Shown: positions 27,835 to 38,608, counted from the stretch's first letter. The stretch is 64,000 bases of DNA from Prochlorococcus sp. AG-409-P19 (GCA_003215315.1 QCKO01000002.1:83406-147405); one strand, 5' to 3'. Notes: a model not told the origin generated them from the sequence alone. Made by a program: numbers and translations.

Positions 27835-29304
27835 TTACTCTTTTTCATTCGATTTCATTTGCTTTCTAGATGGATCAGCCTCCTGTCCGTATGAAAACTT
27901 CTCGATTTCTGCTGCATCTGGAGAAGGCTCTTTAAAACCACAAACGTCTTGATACATAGCCTCATATTCTCTAGCTGATCGGTGCCAACTAAAACTGTTC
28001 AACATCGCTCTACGTTGCAATTGACACCAGCTCTTACGATGGCGATAAGCCTCCCAAGAACGGACCAAAGCCGTATAAAAATCAATTGGCTCAAACCTAT
28101 CAAAACAAAAGCCTGATCCTGAATTAGTCATTGGATCATATGGTACAACTGTATCCACAAGCCCTCCAACCTTCCTAACTATTGGGATAGCCCCATAACG
28201 CATCGCCAAGAGCTGACTAATGCCACATGGTTCAAAACGACTAGGCATTAAAAATGCATCTACACCACCATAGATCAGACGTGATAGTGCATCATCATAG
28301 GTCAGAAACACAGAGAACCGGCCTGGATATTCAATTGCAAGTTGCCAAAGTGCTGACTCAAGATATCTATCACCAGTACCTAAAACAACTATTTGAGAAT
28401 CGGTATAAGCTAAAAGACGTTTTGAGACATGTAATAAAAGATCTACACCTTTCTGATCAACAAGTCTACCAACCATTCCAAGCAAGTATTTCTCTGGGTT
28501 TACTTCTAACCCCATTCTTTCTTGAAGAACTCTTTTATTAACTACACGACCAGATAAATCATTAGAATTAAAATTTGCGGGTAGCGACTTATCAGAAGCA
28601 GGGTTCCAATCATCCAAATCTATCCCATTTAGAATGCCTCTTAATTTCCCAGAAATATAATTCAGCAAGCCTTCTAACTTTTCCCCATATTGAGATGTAC
28701 AAATTTCACGCGCATATGTAGGCGATACAGCATTTACCCTATCTGCATACAACATAGCTGCTGCCATTGTGTGGTCTCCATGCATATACCAAGGGCACCA
28801 AGTGATTTGGTCCAACTTCCATCTCCACGGACCTTGATACTTAAGGTTGTGGATTGTAAAAACAGTACTTATCTCTGGGTCTTGATGCATCCAAACTGGA
28901 ATCATCCCTGTATGCCAATCATGGCAATGAAGAACTTGTGGCTTCCATGAATTCCAAGCAAATTCAGCCGTTGCACTTGCAAAAAAAGTAAATCTCCAAT
29001 CTTCATCATCTCCTCCATATATTCTCTCAGGATCAAACGAAGGATGTCCCACAAGATAGATAGGGAATCCATGTTTTGGATGTCTAGTCTCATATACTGA
29101 AAATTCAACTCCCATGGTATTTGCTTGAAATATTGGTTCTTCAGAAACATTCAGTAAGCTCCAAAGTTTGCTATAGCCAGGCATTATCAAGCGAACATCA
29201 TGTCCCAACTTTGAAAGTGCAGGAGGCAATGAACCAACAACATCACCCATTCCACCAACCTTAATCATCGGTGCACATTCAGCAGCAGCAAAAAGAATTC
29301 TCAT
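27835..29304 (-). CDS. glgA: glycogen synthase (ADP-glucose type)
   Basis: Glycosyltransferase family 5 enzyme of 489 residues that extends alpha-1,4-glucan from ADP-glucose. The substrate loop [13 protein letters not shown] is near 16-28, HCHDWHTG in the N-lobe, and [14 protein letters not shown] plus [11 protein letters not shown] in the C-lobe. The last 25 residues are charged and variable. Works with the branching enzyme glgB at 57563-59821 in this window. Confidence 0.97.
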   Translation of the reverse strand: MRILFAAAECAPMIKVGGMGDVVGSLPPALSKLGHDVRLIMPGYSKLWSLLNVSEEPIFQANTMGVEFSVYETRHPKHGFPIYLVGHPSFDPERIYGGDDEDWRFTFFASATAEFAWNSWKPQVLHCHDWHTGMIPVWMHQDPEISTVFTIHNLKYQGPWRWKLDQITWCPWYMHGDHTMAAAMLYADRVNAVSPTYAREICTSQYGEKLEGLLNYISGKLRGILNGIDLDDWNPASDKSLPANFNSNDLSGRVVNKRVLQERMGLEVNPEKYLLGMVGRLVDQKGVDLLLHVSKRLLAYTDSQIVVLGTGDRYLESALWQLAIEYPGRFSVFLTYDDALSRLIYGGVDAFLMPSRFEPCGISQLLAMRYGAIPIVRKVGGLVDTVVPYDPMTNSGSGFCFDRFEPIDFYTALVRSWEAYRHRKSWCQLQRRAMLNSFSWHRSAREYEAMYQDVCGFKEPSPDAAEIEKFSYGQEADPSRKQMKSNEKE

Positions 29305-29350
29305 ACAAATGATTTAGAAGAAAATATCAGAAGTGAAATTAGTAATAATC

Positions 29351-30253
29351 TTATGGCAACCAATCTACATTCGAAAAATCAGGACTCCTTTTGCCCAAGA
29401 AAGCCGCCGATCCCTCTTTAGCCTCAGATGTACGGTAAAAGAGATGTGTAGCCTGACCTGCAAGCTCTTGAATCCCAGCCAATCCATCAGTTTCGGCATT
29501 AAAAGACAATTTCAAACATCTAATAGCAGTGGGACTATGTTGAAGGATTTCTTTTGCCCAACGTACACCTTCTGCTTCAAGTTCTTCAAGCTTAGTTATT
29601 GAATTAATCAAACCCATATCCAATGCATCTTTAGCACCGTACTTTCTACACAAGAACCAAATTTCTCTGGCCTTTCTTTGCCCAACGACTCTTGCCAAAT
29701 AACTTGAACCAAAGCCACCATCAAAACTCCCAACTTTTGGACCTGTTTGACCAAATATTGCATTTTCGGCTGCCAAGCTCAGATCAGACAACAAATGAAG
29801 GACCTGTCCACCTCCAATTGCATAACCAGCCACAAGACAAATAACAACTTTAGGAATACTGCGAATTATTCTCTGTAAATCAAGAACATTTAAACAAGGC
29901 AATCCATCCTCACCCATATATCCACCGTCTACCTTCAGATTTTGATCACCTCCGGAGCAAAAAGAATATTTACCATCTTTTGAGGGGCCTACACCAGTAA
30001 ATAAAACAACTCCGACTCTTGGATTCTCTCTGACCCTATTAAAGGCATCACATAATTCAACTATTGTGAGTGGTCTAAAAGCATTTCTTTTTTCAGGTCG
30101 ATTAATTGCAATTCTTGCTATCCCTTCAGTACTAAAATCAAGCAAAATGTCGTGATAATTCCCAACTGGAGTCCAATCAGTGGTCATATCACCAGGAAGG
30201 ACTCGCCTTGATTTGTTTTGAAGATTAGCCAAATCTAATGTCATTGAAAGCAA
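29351..30253 (-). CDS. menB: 1,4-dihydroxy-2-naphthoyl-CoA synthase
   Basis: Crotonase-fold enzyme that closes the naphthoquinone ring of phylloquinone, the photosystem I electron carrier. [13 protein letters not shown] is the N-terminal signature, [11 protein letters not shown] and [14 protein letters not shown] form the oxyanion hole and active site, and the C-terminus matches MenB ([10 protein letters not shown]). The open frame gives 300 residues. A start at residue 23 ([13 protein letters not shown], codon at 30187) would give 278 and is closer to the family's usual N-terminus, so the true start is uncertain. menD is immediately upstream, 8 bases away if the long start is used. Confidence 0.95.
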   Translation of the reverse strand: MLSMTLDLANLQNKSRRVLPGDMTTDWTPVGNYHDILLDFSTEGIARIAINRPEKRNAFRPLTIVELCDAFNRVRENPRVGVVLFTGVGPSKDGKYSFCSGGDQNLKVDGGYMGEDGLPCLNVLDLQRIIRSIPKVVICLVAGYAIGGGQVLHLLSDLSLAAENAIFGQTGPKVGSFDGGFGSSYLARVVGQRKAREIWFLCRKYGAKDALDMGLINSITKLEELEAEGVRWAKEILQHSPTAIRCLKLSFNAETDGLAGIQELAGQATHLFYRTSEAKEGSAAFLGKRSPDFSNVDWLP

Positions 30254-30261
30254 AAAATAGT

Positions 30262-32043
30262 TTAGTCAAAGCTTTTTAAATGATTTAAAAATTCATTCTT
30301 TAAGTTCATCCTCAATGTAGTATCTTTACTGGAATCAGTGCAGACTCTTATTAAAACTGTTTTAGATAAAGAGTCGGCCCATTTTATTGACGCCTCAATA
30401 TCCTCCAAGCATAAAACCTCTCTAAAAGGAACTCCAAAAGCTTCAGCCAACTTTAAATATGAAACTTGTTGTGGCATCTTAAAAATTTGTTCAAAATCTC
30501 CAACTGAAAGACTCCCAAAACTTAGTTGATTAAATATTCCTCCCCCAGAATTATCAATAAGAACAATAATTAATTTATGATGAGAGTTGCTTGAAAATAA
30601 CCAACCATTAGTATCATGAAGTAAGGATAGGTCTCCGGTAATCAATATCATATTACCTTTTACTATTGACAATCCCATTCCTAATGAAAGAGTACCGTCA
30701 ATACCTGATGCACCTCTAAAACCAAAGTATCTACGGGAATATGCACCTGGTCCAGAGTAAGTAATAAAATCTCTAATTGGACTACTAGCAGAAATCATAA
30801 CCGGATATTTTCTTGGTAATAATTTAGGAAGCCATCTAGCTAATGCAGGTTCACTAACACCACCCATTAGTTTTAGTTCTTTATCAAGCCAGCTATTTAT
30901 AAAAGAATCTAATCTCAGAAGTTTTTTTGTATATATATCTGCCTCATTTTTATCAGTTTGCAGCGATATATGTTCTTGATCTATCAACTTCTTAAACCAG
31001 CATGCAAAACCACCACTCCATTGAATAGATTTTCTTAAAGGATCTAAAGTTCTCTGATCACCTTCTGTAATAAGAATCTGTTTCGAGTCTAACGATGCAA
31101 TCCAAGACTCAAGAGTCTTACTCGCAGTCAAAGGTCCTAGCCTTAAAACTTGAAGCGACTTTTTATCAAAGAATAGATCAGATAAAATAATAAATTCCCA
31201 ATGGTGAATTAAGCCAACTTGATCAATTCCTATACCTGACAAAGGATCAGCAAAAATAGGCCAACCAGTTAGTTTTTGAAATTTTCTTAGTGCATCTTTA
31301 AAAGATGGTAAGCCAAGATTTGATCCTCTCCAAGGGCCAACAATAATTACACCGAAATGGAATAAATCGAAAAATGGTATCTCTTCACTTTCTTTTTTTA
31401 CATGATCTGGTTTCTTAAAGCTAAATGATTGAGAGACAGATCTAGTTAAAGCCCATTCGCTCAAGATATCTTTTTGTTCAGAAGTTGAAGGGCATAAAGG
31501 TTCCTCAATAGGAACATTAATATGAGCAGGGCCTGGGAAAAGATGAACTTTGTTCCATGTTAAATCTACAATTTGATTAATTTCATCTTGAGATGTCAAA
31601 TGCAATCCTAATTTAGGAGTCTGTTCAAAAACTCTACATACCGGTTTCAGAAAAGCTTCTTGGTTAACTGTTTGATTAGCACCGCAATTTTTAAGCCTTA
31701 ATGGTCTATCAGCTGTCAAAAACAATAAGGGGTGACAAGATCTATCAGCCTCTACAGCAGCTGGCAGTAAATTTGCTACGGCTGTACCTGAAGTAGTTAT
31801 TACTAAAGTTGCTTTTCCATTTGCTGCACTTATCCCTAGGGCAAGAAAAGCTCCGGAGCGCTCATCTATTGAAGTCAACAGTTTAATGCCACAAAATTCC
31901 TTTAATGCTGCTGCGGCCATAGCAAGTGGTCCAGATCTACTTCCAGGACAAAGCACTATATATTCAAGCCCCTTGGCATTAAAACCTTCAAGAAGCTTTA
32001 GGCTTACAAAAAAATTGGAACGTGCTTGAGACAGTTTTAACAA
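30262..32043 (-). CDS. menD: SEPHCHC synthase (2-oxoglutarate decarboxylase, MenD)
   Basis: Thiamine-diphosphate enzyme of 593 residues that joins isochorismate and 2-oxoglutarate at the start of the phylloquinone branch. [13 protein letters not shown] and [17 protein letters not shown] are N-terminal signatures. [15 protein letters not shown] precedes the TPP/Mg motif [15 protein letters not shown]. The order menD-menB on one strand with an 8-base gap indicates an operon. All domains seem complete. Confidence 0.96.
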   Translation of the reverse strand: MLKLSQARSNFFVSLKLLEGFNAKGLEYIVLCPGSRSGPLAMAAAALKEFCGIKLLTSIDERSGAFLALGISAANGKATLVITTSGTAVANLLPAAVEADRSCHPLLFLTADRPLRLKNCGANQTVNQEAFLKPVCRVFEQTPKLGLHLTSQDEINQIVDLTWNKVHLFPGPAHINVPIEEPLCPSTSEQKDILSEWALTRSVSQSFSFKKPDHVKKESEEIPFFDLFHFGVIIVGPWRGSNLGLPSFKDALRKFQKLTGWPIFADPLSGIGIDQVGLIHHWEFIILSDLFFDKKSLQVLRLGPLTASKTLESWIASLDSKQILITEGDQRTLDPLRKSIQWSGGFACWFKKLIDQEHISLQTDKNEADIYTKKLLRLDSFINSWLDKELKLMGGVSEPALARWLPKLLPRKYPVMISASSPIRDFITYSGPGAYSRRYFGFRGASGIDGTLSLGMGLSIVKGNMILITGDLSLLHDTNGWLFSSNSHHKLIIVLIDNSGGGIFNQLSFGSLSVGDFEQIFKMPQQVSYLKLAEAFGVPFREVLCLEDIEASIKWADSLSKTVLIRVCTDSSKDTTLRMNLKNEFLNHLKSFD

Positions 32044-32104
32044 AACAACTACTAGTATTTTCGGTAAGAAATTCCATTTAAAGGAAATTCAAAGAAAAGT
32101 TTTC

Positions 32105-32680
32105 ATGACATCATCATCGAGAATGAAAAAATCCTCTTCTAACAATTGGAGAGGAATATTAATTTGGTTGCTTCTTGCACTCCTTTTAAGATGGCAAGTC
32201 ATAGAGCCTCGTTGGATTCCATCAGGCTCAATGCTACCAACTTTAAAAATACAGGACAAAATTTTAGTAGAGAAACTCAGCCCAAAAATCAAAAGAAAAT
32301 TGCATAATCATTTCGATAGAAACTCAATTGTAATTTTTAAGCCCCCAAAAGCATTAGTCAACTCAGGTTATGACCAAGATTCAGCATTAATAAAACGAGT
32401 TGTTGGCATTTCTGGTGACACAATTGAAATTCATGATGGAAAACTAATTAGAAACAACGAAGTAATGATTGAGCCTTGGATCAAAGAATCCATTAAATAT
32501 GAATTGGCATCTATTCAAGTTCCAGACAACACGCTGTGGGTACTTGGTGACAATCGAAACAATAGCTTAGATTCACATTTCTGGGGTGAGTTGCCTGAAG
32601 AAAACGTAATAGGGACAGCCTTTTTAAGATATTGGCCTCTAAAAAGAATAGGCCCTATTCGGTTCACACAACCAAAATAA
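32105..32680 (+). CDS. lepB: signal peptidase I
   Basis: Membrane serine protease that removes signal peptides from exported proteins. It has 191 residues with one N-terminal span (about 17-33). The catalytic dyad is Ser42 (IPSGSMLPTL) and Lys98 (IKRVVG), and the GDNRNNSLDSHFWG box is at 148-161. A second in-frame ATG is at residue 7. Divergent from menD with 61 bases between starts. Confidence 0.95.
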   Translation: MTSSSRMKKSSSNNWRGILIWLLLALLLRWQVIEPRWIPSGSMLPTLKIQDKILVEKLSPKIKRKLHNHFDRNSIVIFKPPKALVNSGYDQDSALIKRVVGISGDTIEIHDGKLIRNNEVMIEPWIKESIKYELASIQVPDNTLWVLGDNRNNSLDSHFWGELPEENVIGTAFLRYWPLKRIGPIRFTQPK

Positions 32681-32737
32681 AGTGAGCCAAGAGTCCGTCT
32701 TGCGATATTCTCAAGTAATAACAGAGAACGTTCTGGG

Positions 32738-33082
32738 ATGTTTAACCCTGAGTTCCTAGCAACAGATAACAATGAGGGGCAAGACAGCAATGCTCTCATT
32801 CAATATCTACAGGAACAGCCAGCTGATGTGCTTCAGCGTGTTGCAAAATCTGCGAGCCCAGAGATTCAAGAAATCATCAGACACAATGTTCAAGGGCTGC
32901 TAGGCATGCTCCCTGGAGAGCAATTTGAAGTCAAAGTAACTTCATCAAAAGATAATTTTGCGAGCCTTTTAGCTTCTGCAATGATGACGGGGTACTTTTT
33001 AAGACAAATGGAACAAAGAAAAGATCTTGAGGATTCTCTTCTCTCGGATGAAGAAATGTCGTTAGATCCAGAGGATATCTAA
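32738..33082 (+). CDS. DUF760 family protein
   Basis: Protein of 114 residues of the cyanobacterial/plastid DUF760 family: helices around LIQYLQEQPADVLQRVAKSAS, QEIIRHNVQGLLGMLPGEQF and NFASLLASAMMTGYFLRQME. No membrane span or enzyme motif is visible. Function is unknown; plant homologues are chloroplast proteins. It follows lepB by 57 bases and its stop overlaps that of the convergent DUF4336 gene by 4 bases. Confidence 0.8.
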   Translation: MFNPEFLATDNNEGQDSNALIQYLQEQPADVLQRVAKSASPEIQEIIRHNVQGLLGMLPGEQFEVKVTSSKDNFASLLASAMMTGYFLRQMEQRKDLEDSLLSDEEMSLDPEDI

Positions 33083-34296
33083 TCTCTAAATTTCTCAACT
33101 GGTTTTTTAGGAACTACTCCCAGTTTAAGAAGAGTTTTATCAACAGAACTTATAAAAGTCCAATTGCCATCATTCCTAGCCCACGAACGATTATTAATTT
33201 TATTTTTTAAAGTTTGCACGTCTGAGTTTGTAAATCTTACTAGGGCATTGAAATGAGCAGAAACCAACCAATTTAATCCTTTTATAGATTTAATGTCATC
33301 AAGCCAATCTATAAATGTATCTTTTGCTCTAGGGAAAACAAGTCGCTCAATTACTGGAGCAATTTGAATTATAGGTTGTTTATAACCCATCAACTCCTTA
33401 GCAGTTTTCTCCCATCCATTTTTCCAATCAAATGGGAACAAGCCGAAATGAGACCTAAAGTTCCTCAACCCAGGCTTAAAAGCATTATTCAAAACAATAC
33501 TTAAAGGTGGAATCTCTAATTCACTTGGTCGTAAAAATGAAGAAAACAAAACGACTCTGGACCATCCCTTTCTCCTTGCAGAAGGAGTATCAATAAGAGG
33601 ATCAGAACCTTTATCTCTAGAATGAAATAGCAATGGGGTTGGATCTAGATCAAATAATGAAGGCGGTTCAGAGTCAATTCCAACTAAGGCATCAGTAACT
33701 ATCAATGCTTTCGAAACTCTATGAAAGCAAGAAATTTCTTGAAATCTCCCCAAACCAATATCCACAGGTCCTAAAGAAAACCAATCACAACAATTCTTAT
33801 GAGGAAGACCATCTGCAAACAAAATATTTGTACGTGAACGAGGGATACCTAAAAAGTCCAAAGGCAAAGGTATTGGAAAACTCCATTGACCTGGACAAAT
33901 CCATAAGATGGAAGAAGGAAAAGAACGAGCAAGAGCAGGCAATGAAATTTTGTGTTCTAATCCTGAAGCTGTTGGAAGAACAATAGTTTTTACAGGACCA
34001 TACTTATCTTGGAGTTTCTTTAAATCATTCAGTATTTCTTTAGTTGGAGGTAAAGGATTAATAAGCATTAAACCTGTATTTACCCTTACAACAGTCATTC
34101 TTACGGGAACAGCTACATAATAAATGCCTTGTAATTGCTCAAAACTCCATAATTGACTAGGAATTAATTCTTTAAAAACTGTTCTTCTTTTTCCATAAGG
34201 GTAAAGAGGTAACAAAGGCCACCAAGGCCAACTCTGCTGAGAGGGCAAAGTCTTAATATCAGAAATGTTTCTCTTTTCTTTCAAGTCAGGAGACAT
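33079..34296 (-). CDS. DUF4336 family protein
   Basis: Protein of 405 residues that I place in the DUF4336 family of cyanobacteria and plastids. Signatures are the N-terminal WPWWPLLPLYPYGKRRTV block, PVRMTVVRVNTGLMLINPL, and IVLPTASGLEHKISLPALAR; the last two look like a degenerate metallo-beta-lactamase fold. No complete metal-binding HxHxDH motif is seen, so an enzymatic role is doubtful. It lies 8 bases downstream of the ABC transporter permease gene on the same strand and may be part of that transcription unit. Confidence 0.75.
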   Translation of the reverse strand: MSPDLKEKRNISDIKTLPSQQSWPWWPLLPLYPYGKRRTVFKELIPSQLWSFEQLQGIYYVAVPVRMTVVRVNTGLMLINPLPPTKEILNDLKKLQDKYGPVKTIVLPTASGLEHKISLPALARSFPSSILWICPGQWSFPIPLPLDFLGIPRSRTNILFADGLPHKNCCDWFSLGPVDIGLGRFQEISCFHRVSKALIVTDALVGIDSEPPSLFDLDPTPLLFHSRDKGSDPLIDTPSARRKGWSRVVLFSSFLRPSELEIPPLSIVLNNAFKPGLRNFRSHFGLFPFDWKNGWEKTAKELMGYKQPIIQIAPVIERLVFPRAKDTFIDWLDDIKSIKGLNWLVSAHFNALVRFTNSDVQTLKNKINNRSWARNDGNWTFISSVDKTLLKLGVVPKKPVEKFRD

Positions 34297-34304
34297 TTAA
34301 ATTA

Positions 34305-35171
34305 TTACTTTGAGAATTGAGTATTTTTAATAATCCCATATCTAGGGGCGAATAAAAAAGCTAATAAGAAAATAAAAGTTTGAACTAATACAATGGAACC
34401 ACCTGTCTCTATGTCAGACCAATAACTAATATAAACACCTAAAATACTTGAGATGGCACTACTTAATACTGCAAGTAATGTCATCCTATCAAAACGATCT
34501 GTCAACAAATATGCTGTGGCTCCAGGAGTTATCAACATTGCAACCACTAATATTATTCCTACAGTTTGTAATCCAACAACGGCAGATAAAGATAATAATG
34601 TAAGCAATAAATAATGAAGCATGCCAGTATTTATACCAATAGACCTAGCATGAGTAGCATCAAAACAATAAAGCATTAAATCTCTTCTAAACACAATTAA
34701 TACCATTACAACAATAAAAGAAATTATCAAAGTTTGAGTTACATCTGACTGAGAGATTCCAAGCGGACTTCCAAAAAGAATATGCATTAAATCAATATTA
34801 CTTTTAATTTTAGAAACCAAAACCAAACCCAATGCAAAAAAACCAGTAAATACAAGCCCAATAACTGTATCCTCTTTAATCCTAGACTTCTGTTTAACAA
34901 AACCAATTAAAGCTACGGAACCAACTCCAAAAACAAATGCTCCCAAAGAGAAAGGAAGTCCAAGTGCATAAGCAACAACAACTCCAGGCATTACTGCATG
35001 AGAGACAGCATCACCCATTAAGGCCCATCCTTTCAGCGTCATATAACAAGACAACAAGCCACAAACTCCTCCAACCAAAGCACTAACCATAAGAGCTCTT
35101 CTCATAAACTCATAACTCAATGGGTCAACAATTAAATCAATTGGAGAAAGAGCCATGAAAAAAGAGTTCAT
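34305..35171 (-). CDS. ABC transporter permease, Mn/Zn type (ZnuB/MntB family)
   Basis: Integral membrane protein of 288 residues with eight or more hydrophobic helices. Signatures are GDAVSHAVMPGVVVAYALG near residue 53 and the VGLQTVGIILVVAMLITPGATAYLLTDR block near 200, the usual cores of metal ABC-3 permeases. Its start overlaps the ATPase gene's stop by 4 bases, so the two are translationally coupled. The binding-protein site suggests manganese as the substrate. Confidence 0.92.
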   Translation of the reverse strand: MNSFFMALSPIDLIVDPLSYEFMRRALMVSALVGGVCGLLSCYMTLKGWALMGDAVSHAVMPGVVVAYALGLPFSLGAFVFGVGSVALIGFVKQKSRIKEDTVIGLVFTGFFALGLVLVSKIKSNIDLMHILFGSPLGISQSDVTQTLIISFIVVMVLIVFRRDLMLYCFDATHARSIGINTGMLHYLLLTLLSLSAVVGLQTVGIILVVAMLITPGATAYLLTDRFDRMTLLAVLSSAISSILGVYISYWSDIETGGSIVLVQTFIFLLAFLFAPRYGIIKNTQFSK

Positions 35172-35962
35172 TCCATAAATTCCTCTGATGAAGTTGGACC
35201 AGAAAGAGGATTAGGAGGAATTCCGCCAAAAGTCATAGAGAGATTTTCACTAGTGAAAATCTCTGAGGTTTTCCCATAAGCAAGGACAGTTTTATTTATA
35301 AGCACAACAAGATCGCAAAAGTTCCGAACATGATTCAAATCATGAGTTGAAATTAAAATAGTTCTACCTTCTTGACGAAATTGCAAAAACAGTTCAGCCA
35401 TAAGTTTCTCCGTAGGTACATCTACCCCTGAAAAAGGTTCGTCCAAAAGAAGAACTGATGACCTTTGAGCAATTGCTCTTGCAAGGAAAGCTCTTTTACG
35501 CTGCCCACCAGATAAATCACTAACTGGCCTTGTCCTAAAATCAATAAGATCTACCCTTTCCAGGGCATGCCATACAGCTCTTCTATCTGATTCGCGAGGA
35601 ATACGCAAAAGATTCATTGATCCATAGCGTCCCATCATCACTACATCCCATACACTTACAGGGAATGAACAATCAATGCCTTCATTTTGAGGTACATAAG
35701 CAACTGCTTGCTCACTTTGTGCTTTTGACACAGTTAATCCATTAATACGAATTTTGCCTCTAGAAGGACGAACAAAACCCATCAAAGCCTTAAAGAAAGT
35801 TGATTTACCTGCACCATTCATCCCCACCAGACCACAAATTGATCCAGACTTTAAATTTAAAGTTGCGTCGTAAAGAGCTACCGTTCCGTTGTAATCAACA
35901 CAAACATCTTCGGCTTCAATCCGCATGAAGTCCTTTTTTTGATTCTCAATTAATGGATTCAT
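35168..35962 (-). CDS. ABC transporter ATP-binding protein, Mn/Zn type
   Basis: ATPase of 264 residues. The Walker A loop GMNGAGKST is near residue 47-55, the Q-loop AYVPQNEG near 92, the signature LSGGQRKR near 148, Walker B VLLLDEPFSG, and the switch His in STHDLNH. Complete motifs. Located between the binding protein gene (16 bases upstream) and the permease (4-base overlap), giving the order binding protein - ATPase - permease. Confidence 0.94.
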   Translation of the reverse strand: MNPLIENQKKDFMRIEAEDVCVDYNGTVALYDATLNLKSGSICGLVGMNGAGKSTFFKALMGFVRPSRGKIRINGLTVSKAQSEQAVAYVPQNEGIDCSFPVSVWDVVMMGRYGSMNLLRIPRESDRRAVWHALERVDLIDFRTRPVSDLSGGQRKRAFLARAIAQRSSVLLLDEPFSGVDVPTEKLMAELFLQFRQEGRTILISTHDLNHVRNFCDLVVLINKTVLAYGKTSEIFTSENLSMTFGGIPPNPLSGPTSSEEFME

Positions 35963-35978
35963 TCTTTTTGAGCTTCAA

Positions 35979-36926
35979 TTATTGAGAGAGGCCTTTGATA
36001 ATCAACCTAACGTTATGCCGTTGCATTTCTAGCAGAGTGGGAGCAGGCCCATTTGAATCTGAAAGTGAATCAACATAAAAGATACCACCAAATTTAGCTC
36101 CGCTCGCCTTTGCCACTTCCTTTTGAGCTTTTGAGCTTACAGTACTTTCACAAAAAATCGTAGGCACTGATTTTTCTTTAATTTTAGAAATTAAATTTGT
36201 CATTCTTCTGGGAGTGACCTGGCTTTCGGAATTGACCGGCCACAAATACTCTTCATCCATTCCATAATCATGCGCAAGATAAGTAAAAGCGCCTTCGCAA
36301 CTAACCAAAACTCTTTTATTTAAAGGAACTAACGCAAGAGAATCTGATAATTCTTTATCCAAAGCCTCTAACTTTTCTTTATAATTTTTTGCATTTTTTA
36401 AATAGTAAGATTTACCAGAAGGGTCAATCTTTACAAATGCTTCAACTAGTCTATCCACATAAGAAATAGCTCTCTTCGGAGACATCCAAGCATGTGGATT
36501 TGGTTTTCCTGCATATACATCACCCTCTATCAATAATGGCTCCATTCCTTCACTAAGAACAAAACGAGGAACATTTCCTGCACTAATAGTAAATCTGGAG
36601 ATCCAGGACTCCAATCCTAAGCCATTTTCTATAATAATACTTGCACCTTTAGCTCTAATAATATCGCTAGGGGTGAACTGATATCCATGAATTTCTGCAC
36701 CTGGCTTAGTAACTGATTTAACAGTTAATCTATTACCAGCAACGTTGCGAGCCATATCAGCCAAAACAGTAAATGTAGTCAGGACAAAAGGTTTACTAGC
36801 GACATTCGATTCTTCCCTATTTATAATATTACATGCTCCAATTATTGGCATAGATAACACTAACAAAAGAATTAGATATGATTTTTTTTTTAAAATTAAA
36901 AATAATGAACTAATAAAATTACTCAT
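35979..36926 (-). CDS. metal-binding lipoprotein of ABC transporter (MntC/PsaA type)
   Basis: Periplasmic binding protein of 315 residues. The N-terminal hydrophobic segment ends in lipobox IIGAC, with Cys32 as the lipid anchor. The four metal ligands fit His80 (EIHGYQ), His145 (NPHAWM), Glu211 (SCEGAF) and Asp286 (YVDSLS). This His-His-Glu-Asp set is that of manganese-type proteins such as PsaA and MntC; zinc-type ZnuA proteins have a third His instead of Glu. The family assignment is certain; manganese as substrate is inferred from the ligands. First gene of the three-gene operon. Confidence 0.93.
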   Translation of the reverse strand: MSNFISSLFLILKKKSYLILLLVLSMPIIGACNIINREESNVASKPFVLTTFTVLADMARNVAGNRLTVKSVTKPGAEIHGYQFTPSDIIRAKGASIIIENGLGLESWISRFTISAGNVPRFVLSEGMEPLLIEGDVYAGKPNPHAWMSPKRAISYVDRLVEAFVKIDPSGKSYYLKNAKNYKEKLEALDKELSDSLALVPLNKRVLVSCEGAFTYLAHDYGMDEEYLWPVNSESQVTPRRMTNLISKIKEKSVPTIFCESTVSSKAQKEVAKASGAKFGGIFYVDSLSDSNGPAPTLLEMQRHNVRLIIKGLSQ

Positions 36927-37000
36927 AAAATCAATAAGAAGTTAATAGCTAATTAAAATAAATCTAAATTATAAACATACATTTTGAAGCCTAAAAACCT

Positions 37001-38371
37001 CTAGACAGAAGAACTTATAATACCCTTTATGCCTTGATTATTAGTCTGATCATTAATCCATTCCTTAGATTGCCTTATAAATCCTACCCAATCAACTCTT
37101 TCCAATTTTGCAGCATTAGCAACTAGTTTAGGTGCTTGTTGTTTGATCAGATCCAAATCCGGATTGGCCACTCCATTATTTAAAGCCATCCAATCAGCCA
37201 TTGATCTACCAACTACTCTGGTTAAATAAGCCGCACTTAATGCTTGTATAGTCCCTGCTGCTATCCAACTGGTTCCATGCAGTTTTGCCATTCCTAAAAG
37301 AGATTGTCCACTCCATTCAACAACACCTTGCGCTATTGCAACTGCAGCAAGCTGCTGTGCGACTTTACTTAACAATTCAGGTTTAATATTGCATGCCCAA
37401 AGATCTGACATCTCCTTAACCATTAACCCATTAACAACCGCGACAGAAATTAAATCAGAAGAAGGCAAAGGAGATGCAAAAACAGCACCAGCAACTATCC
37501 ATTGAGACCTGGATTGAATTAAACGAAATTTCTCTCTTCTTAAGGTCTCTAAATCTTTTTGCCAAGAAGAATGTAGTTTTGATAATAATCTTTGTTTAGT
37601 GATATCAAGATTCTTCTTAGGTTGCTCAAGGACTTTACGAATAGGGGAGAGCATTGAATTGATATCTTCAGAAGACCCATTCCATCTCAAAATTCTTTGA
37701 GCCCATCTCTCAGGCAATTGAGCTTCTAATGCTTTTTGTTGATCTTTCCATGAGTCAAGGTCATCACAAAGAACCATTACCCAGGAAGGCTGATCCATAG
37801 GTATAGTTTCTAGCCACAATAAATCTGCTGCTCTTAGAGGTAAAGGCAAGAAATAAACTAAAAGATCTTTTTCAAAAAAGGCTTTTGGAAAAAGCCATTT
37901 CTTATCCAGGACCGGAAGTGAAGAGGAGAAAGAAATATCAAGAGAAGGCGCTAAAGCTAAGGATGTTTTAATACCTTCCTTATCAGGGAATTCAACGCCT
38001 TTAGTAGATAAAAAACCAAGTTGTTGAGGCTCAGACCTTTCAAGAATTGCTTCTAATTCATCAGAACGAAACTTCCTTTTTTTCATATTTTGATCTTCTG
38101 ACTCAAGAGTTTGAAACTGTTGTTGCACCTCCTCACATCTTTTAACCCAACCATGAACTGTTTCAGGCGAATCAAATAAAAGCTTTGAAGGCTTAATTGC
38201 CCACCAAATTGCTGCTCCACCAACAAACAAGCCCAAAGCCCCTCCTGGTATATGCGCTATATCACTTAAAAACCACTGTCCCAAAAAAGCTGCTGCAAGG
38301 AAAAAAGCAACTTTTCCATATGAAGATGGCAAGTAGCTTGATAAGGAATTTGTAATAGAAGAATTTTTCAC
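37001..38371 (-). CDS. DUF697 (YcjF-like) membrane-associated protein
   Basis: Protein of 456 residues. Two hydrophobic segments near the N-terminus (about 19-40 and 41-60) are followed by a long charged region. The C-terminal third is the DUF697 domain: AGAVFASPLPSSDLISVAVVNGLMV, QQLAAVAIAQGVVEWSG and the GTIQALSAAYLTRVVGRSMADW helix. In other bacteria this domain is often linked to a GTPase; here no P-loop is visible, so it is not a GTPase itself. It is transcribed away from the 38609 gene. Function unknown. Confidence 0.72.
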   Translation of the reverse strand: MKNSSITNSLSSYLPSSYGKVAFFLAAAFLGQWFLSDIAHIPGGALGLFVGGAAIWWAIKPSKLLFDSPETVHGWVKRCEEVQQQFQTLESEDQNMKKRKFRSDELEAILERSEPQQLGFLSTKGVEFPDKEGIKTSLALAPSLDISFSSSLPVLDKKWLFPKAFFEKDLLVYFLPLPLRAADLLWLETIPMDQPSWVMVLCDDLDSWKDQQKALEAQLPERWAQRILRWNGSSEDINSMLSPIRKVLEQPKKNLDITKQRLLSKLHSSWQKDLETLRREKFRLIQSRSQWIVAGAVFASPLPSSDLISVAVVNGLMVKEMSDLWACNIKPELLSKVAQQLAAVAIAQGVVEWSGQSLLGMAKLHGTSWIAAGTIQALSAAYLTRVVGRSMADWMALNNGVANPDLDLIKQQAPKLVANAAKLERVDWVGFIRQSKEWINDQTNNQGIKGIISSSV

Positions 38372-38608
38372 GAAATCAATGAATCCTTTTTCTTATTAGC
38401 TCATATATATTTTAAAGCAATCCTTGCCAGCCTAAACCCTTATTAAAACAAGCTTTTACTTTAGGTTAAACTTCTTCTAAGAAAAAAAAAATAGTCTAAG
38501 AGGGGAAACAAAACCTTTAACTAAGTGTGAAAGTGCTAAAGGAGCGATTCATATTTGTTCCTATTGTGCCTGTAATGCGTCACACTTGCCTATCGATAGA
38601 AAAAAGCC
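38372..38608. promoter_or_regulatory. divergent intergenic region with a long-range inverted repeat
   Basis: Gap of 237 bases between divergent genes. A perfect 8-base inverted repeat (AAGTGTGA at 38523-38530 and TCACACTT at 38580-38587) encloses 49 bases. Inside, AGGAGC (38540-38545) can pair with GTTCCT (38557-38562), one G-T pair. The RNA could thus form a closed stem with an internal arm, ending 21 bases before the start codon at 38609. A second weaker repeat (CCTAAA 38431-38436 with TTTAGG 38460-38465) lies nearer the other gene. Confidence 0.45.
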
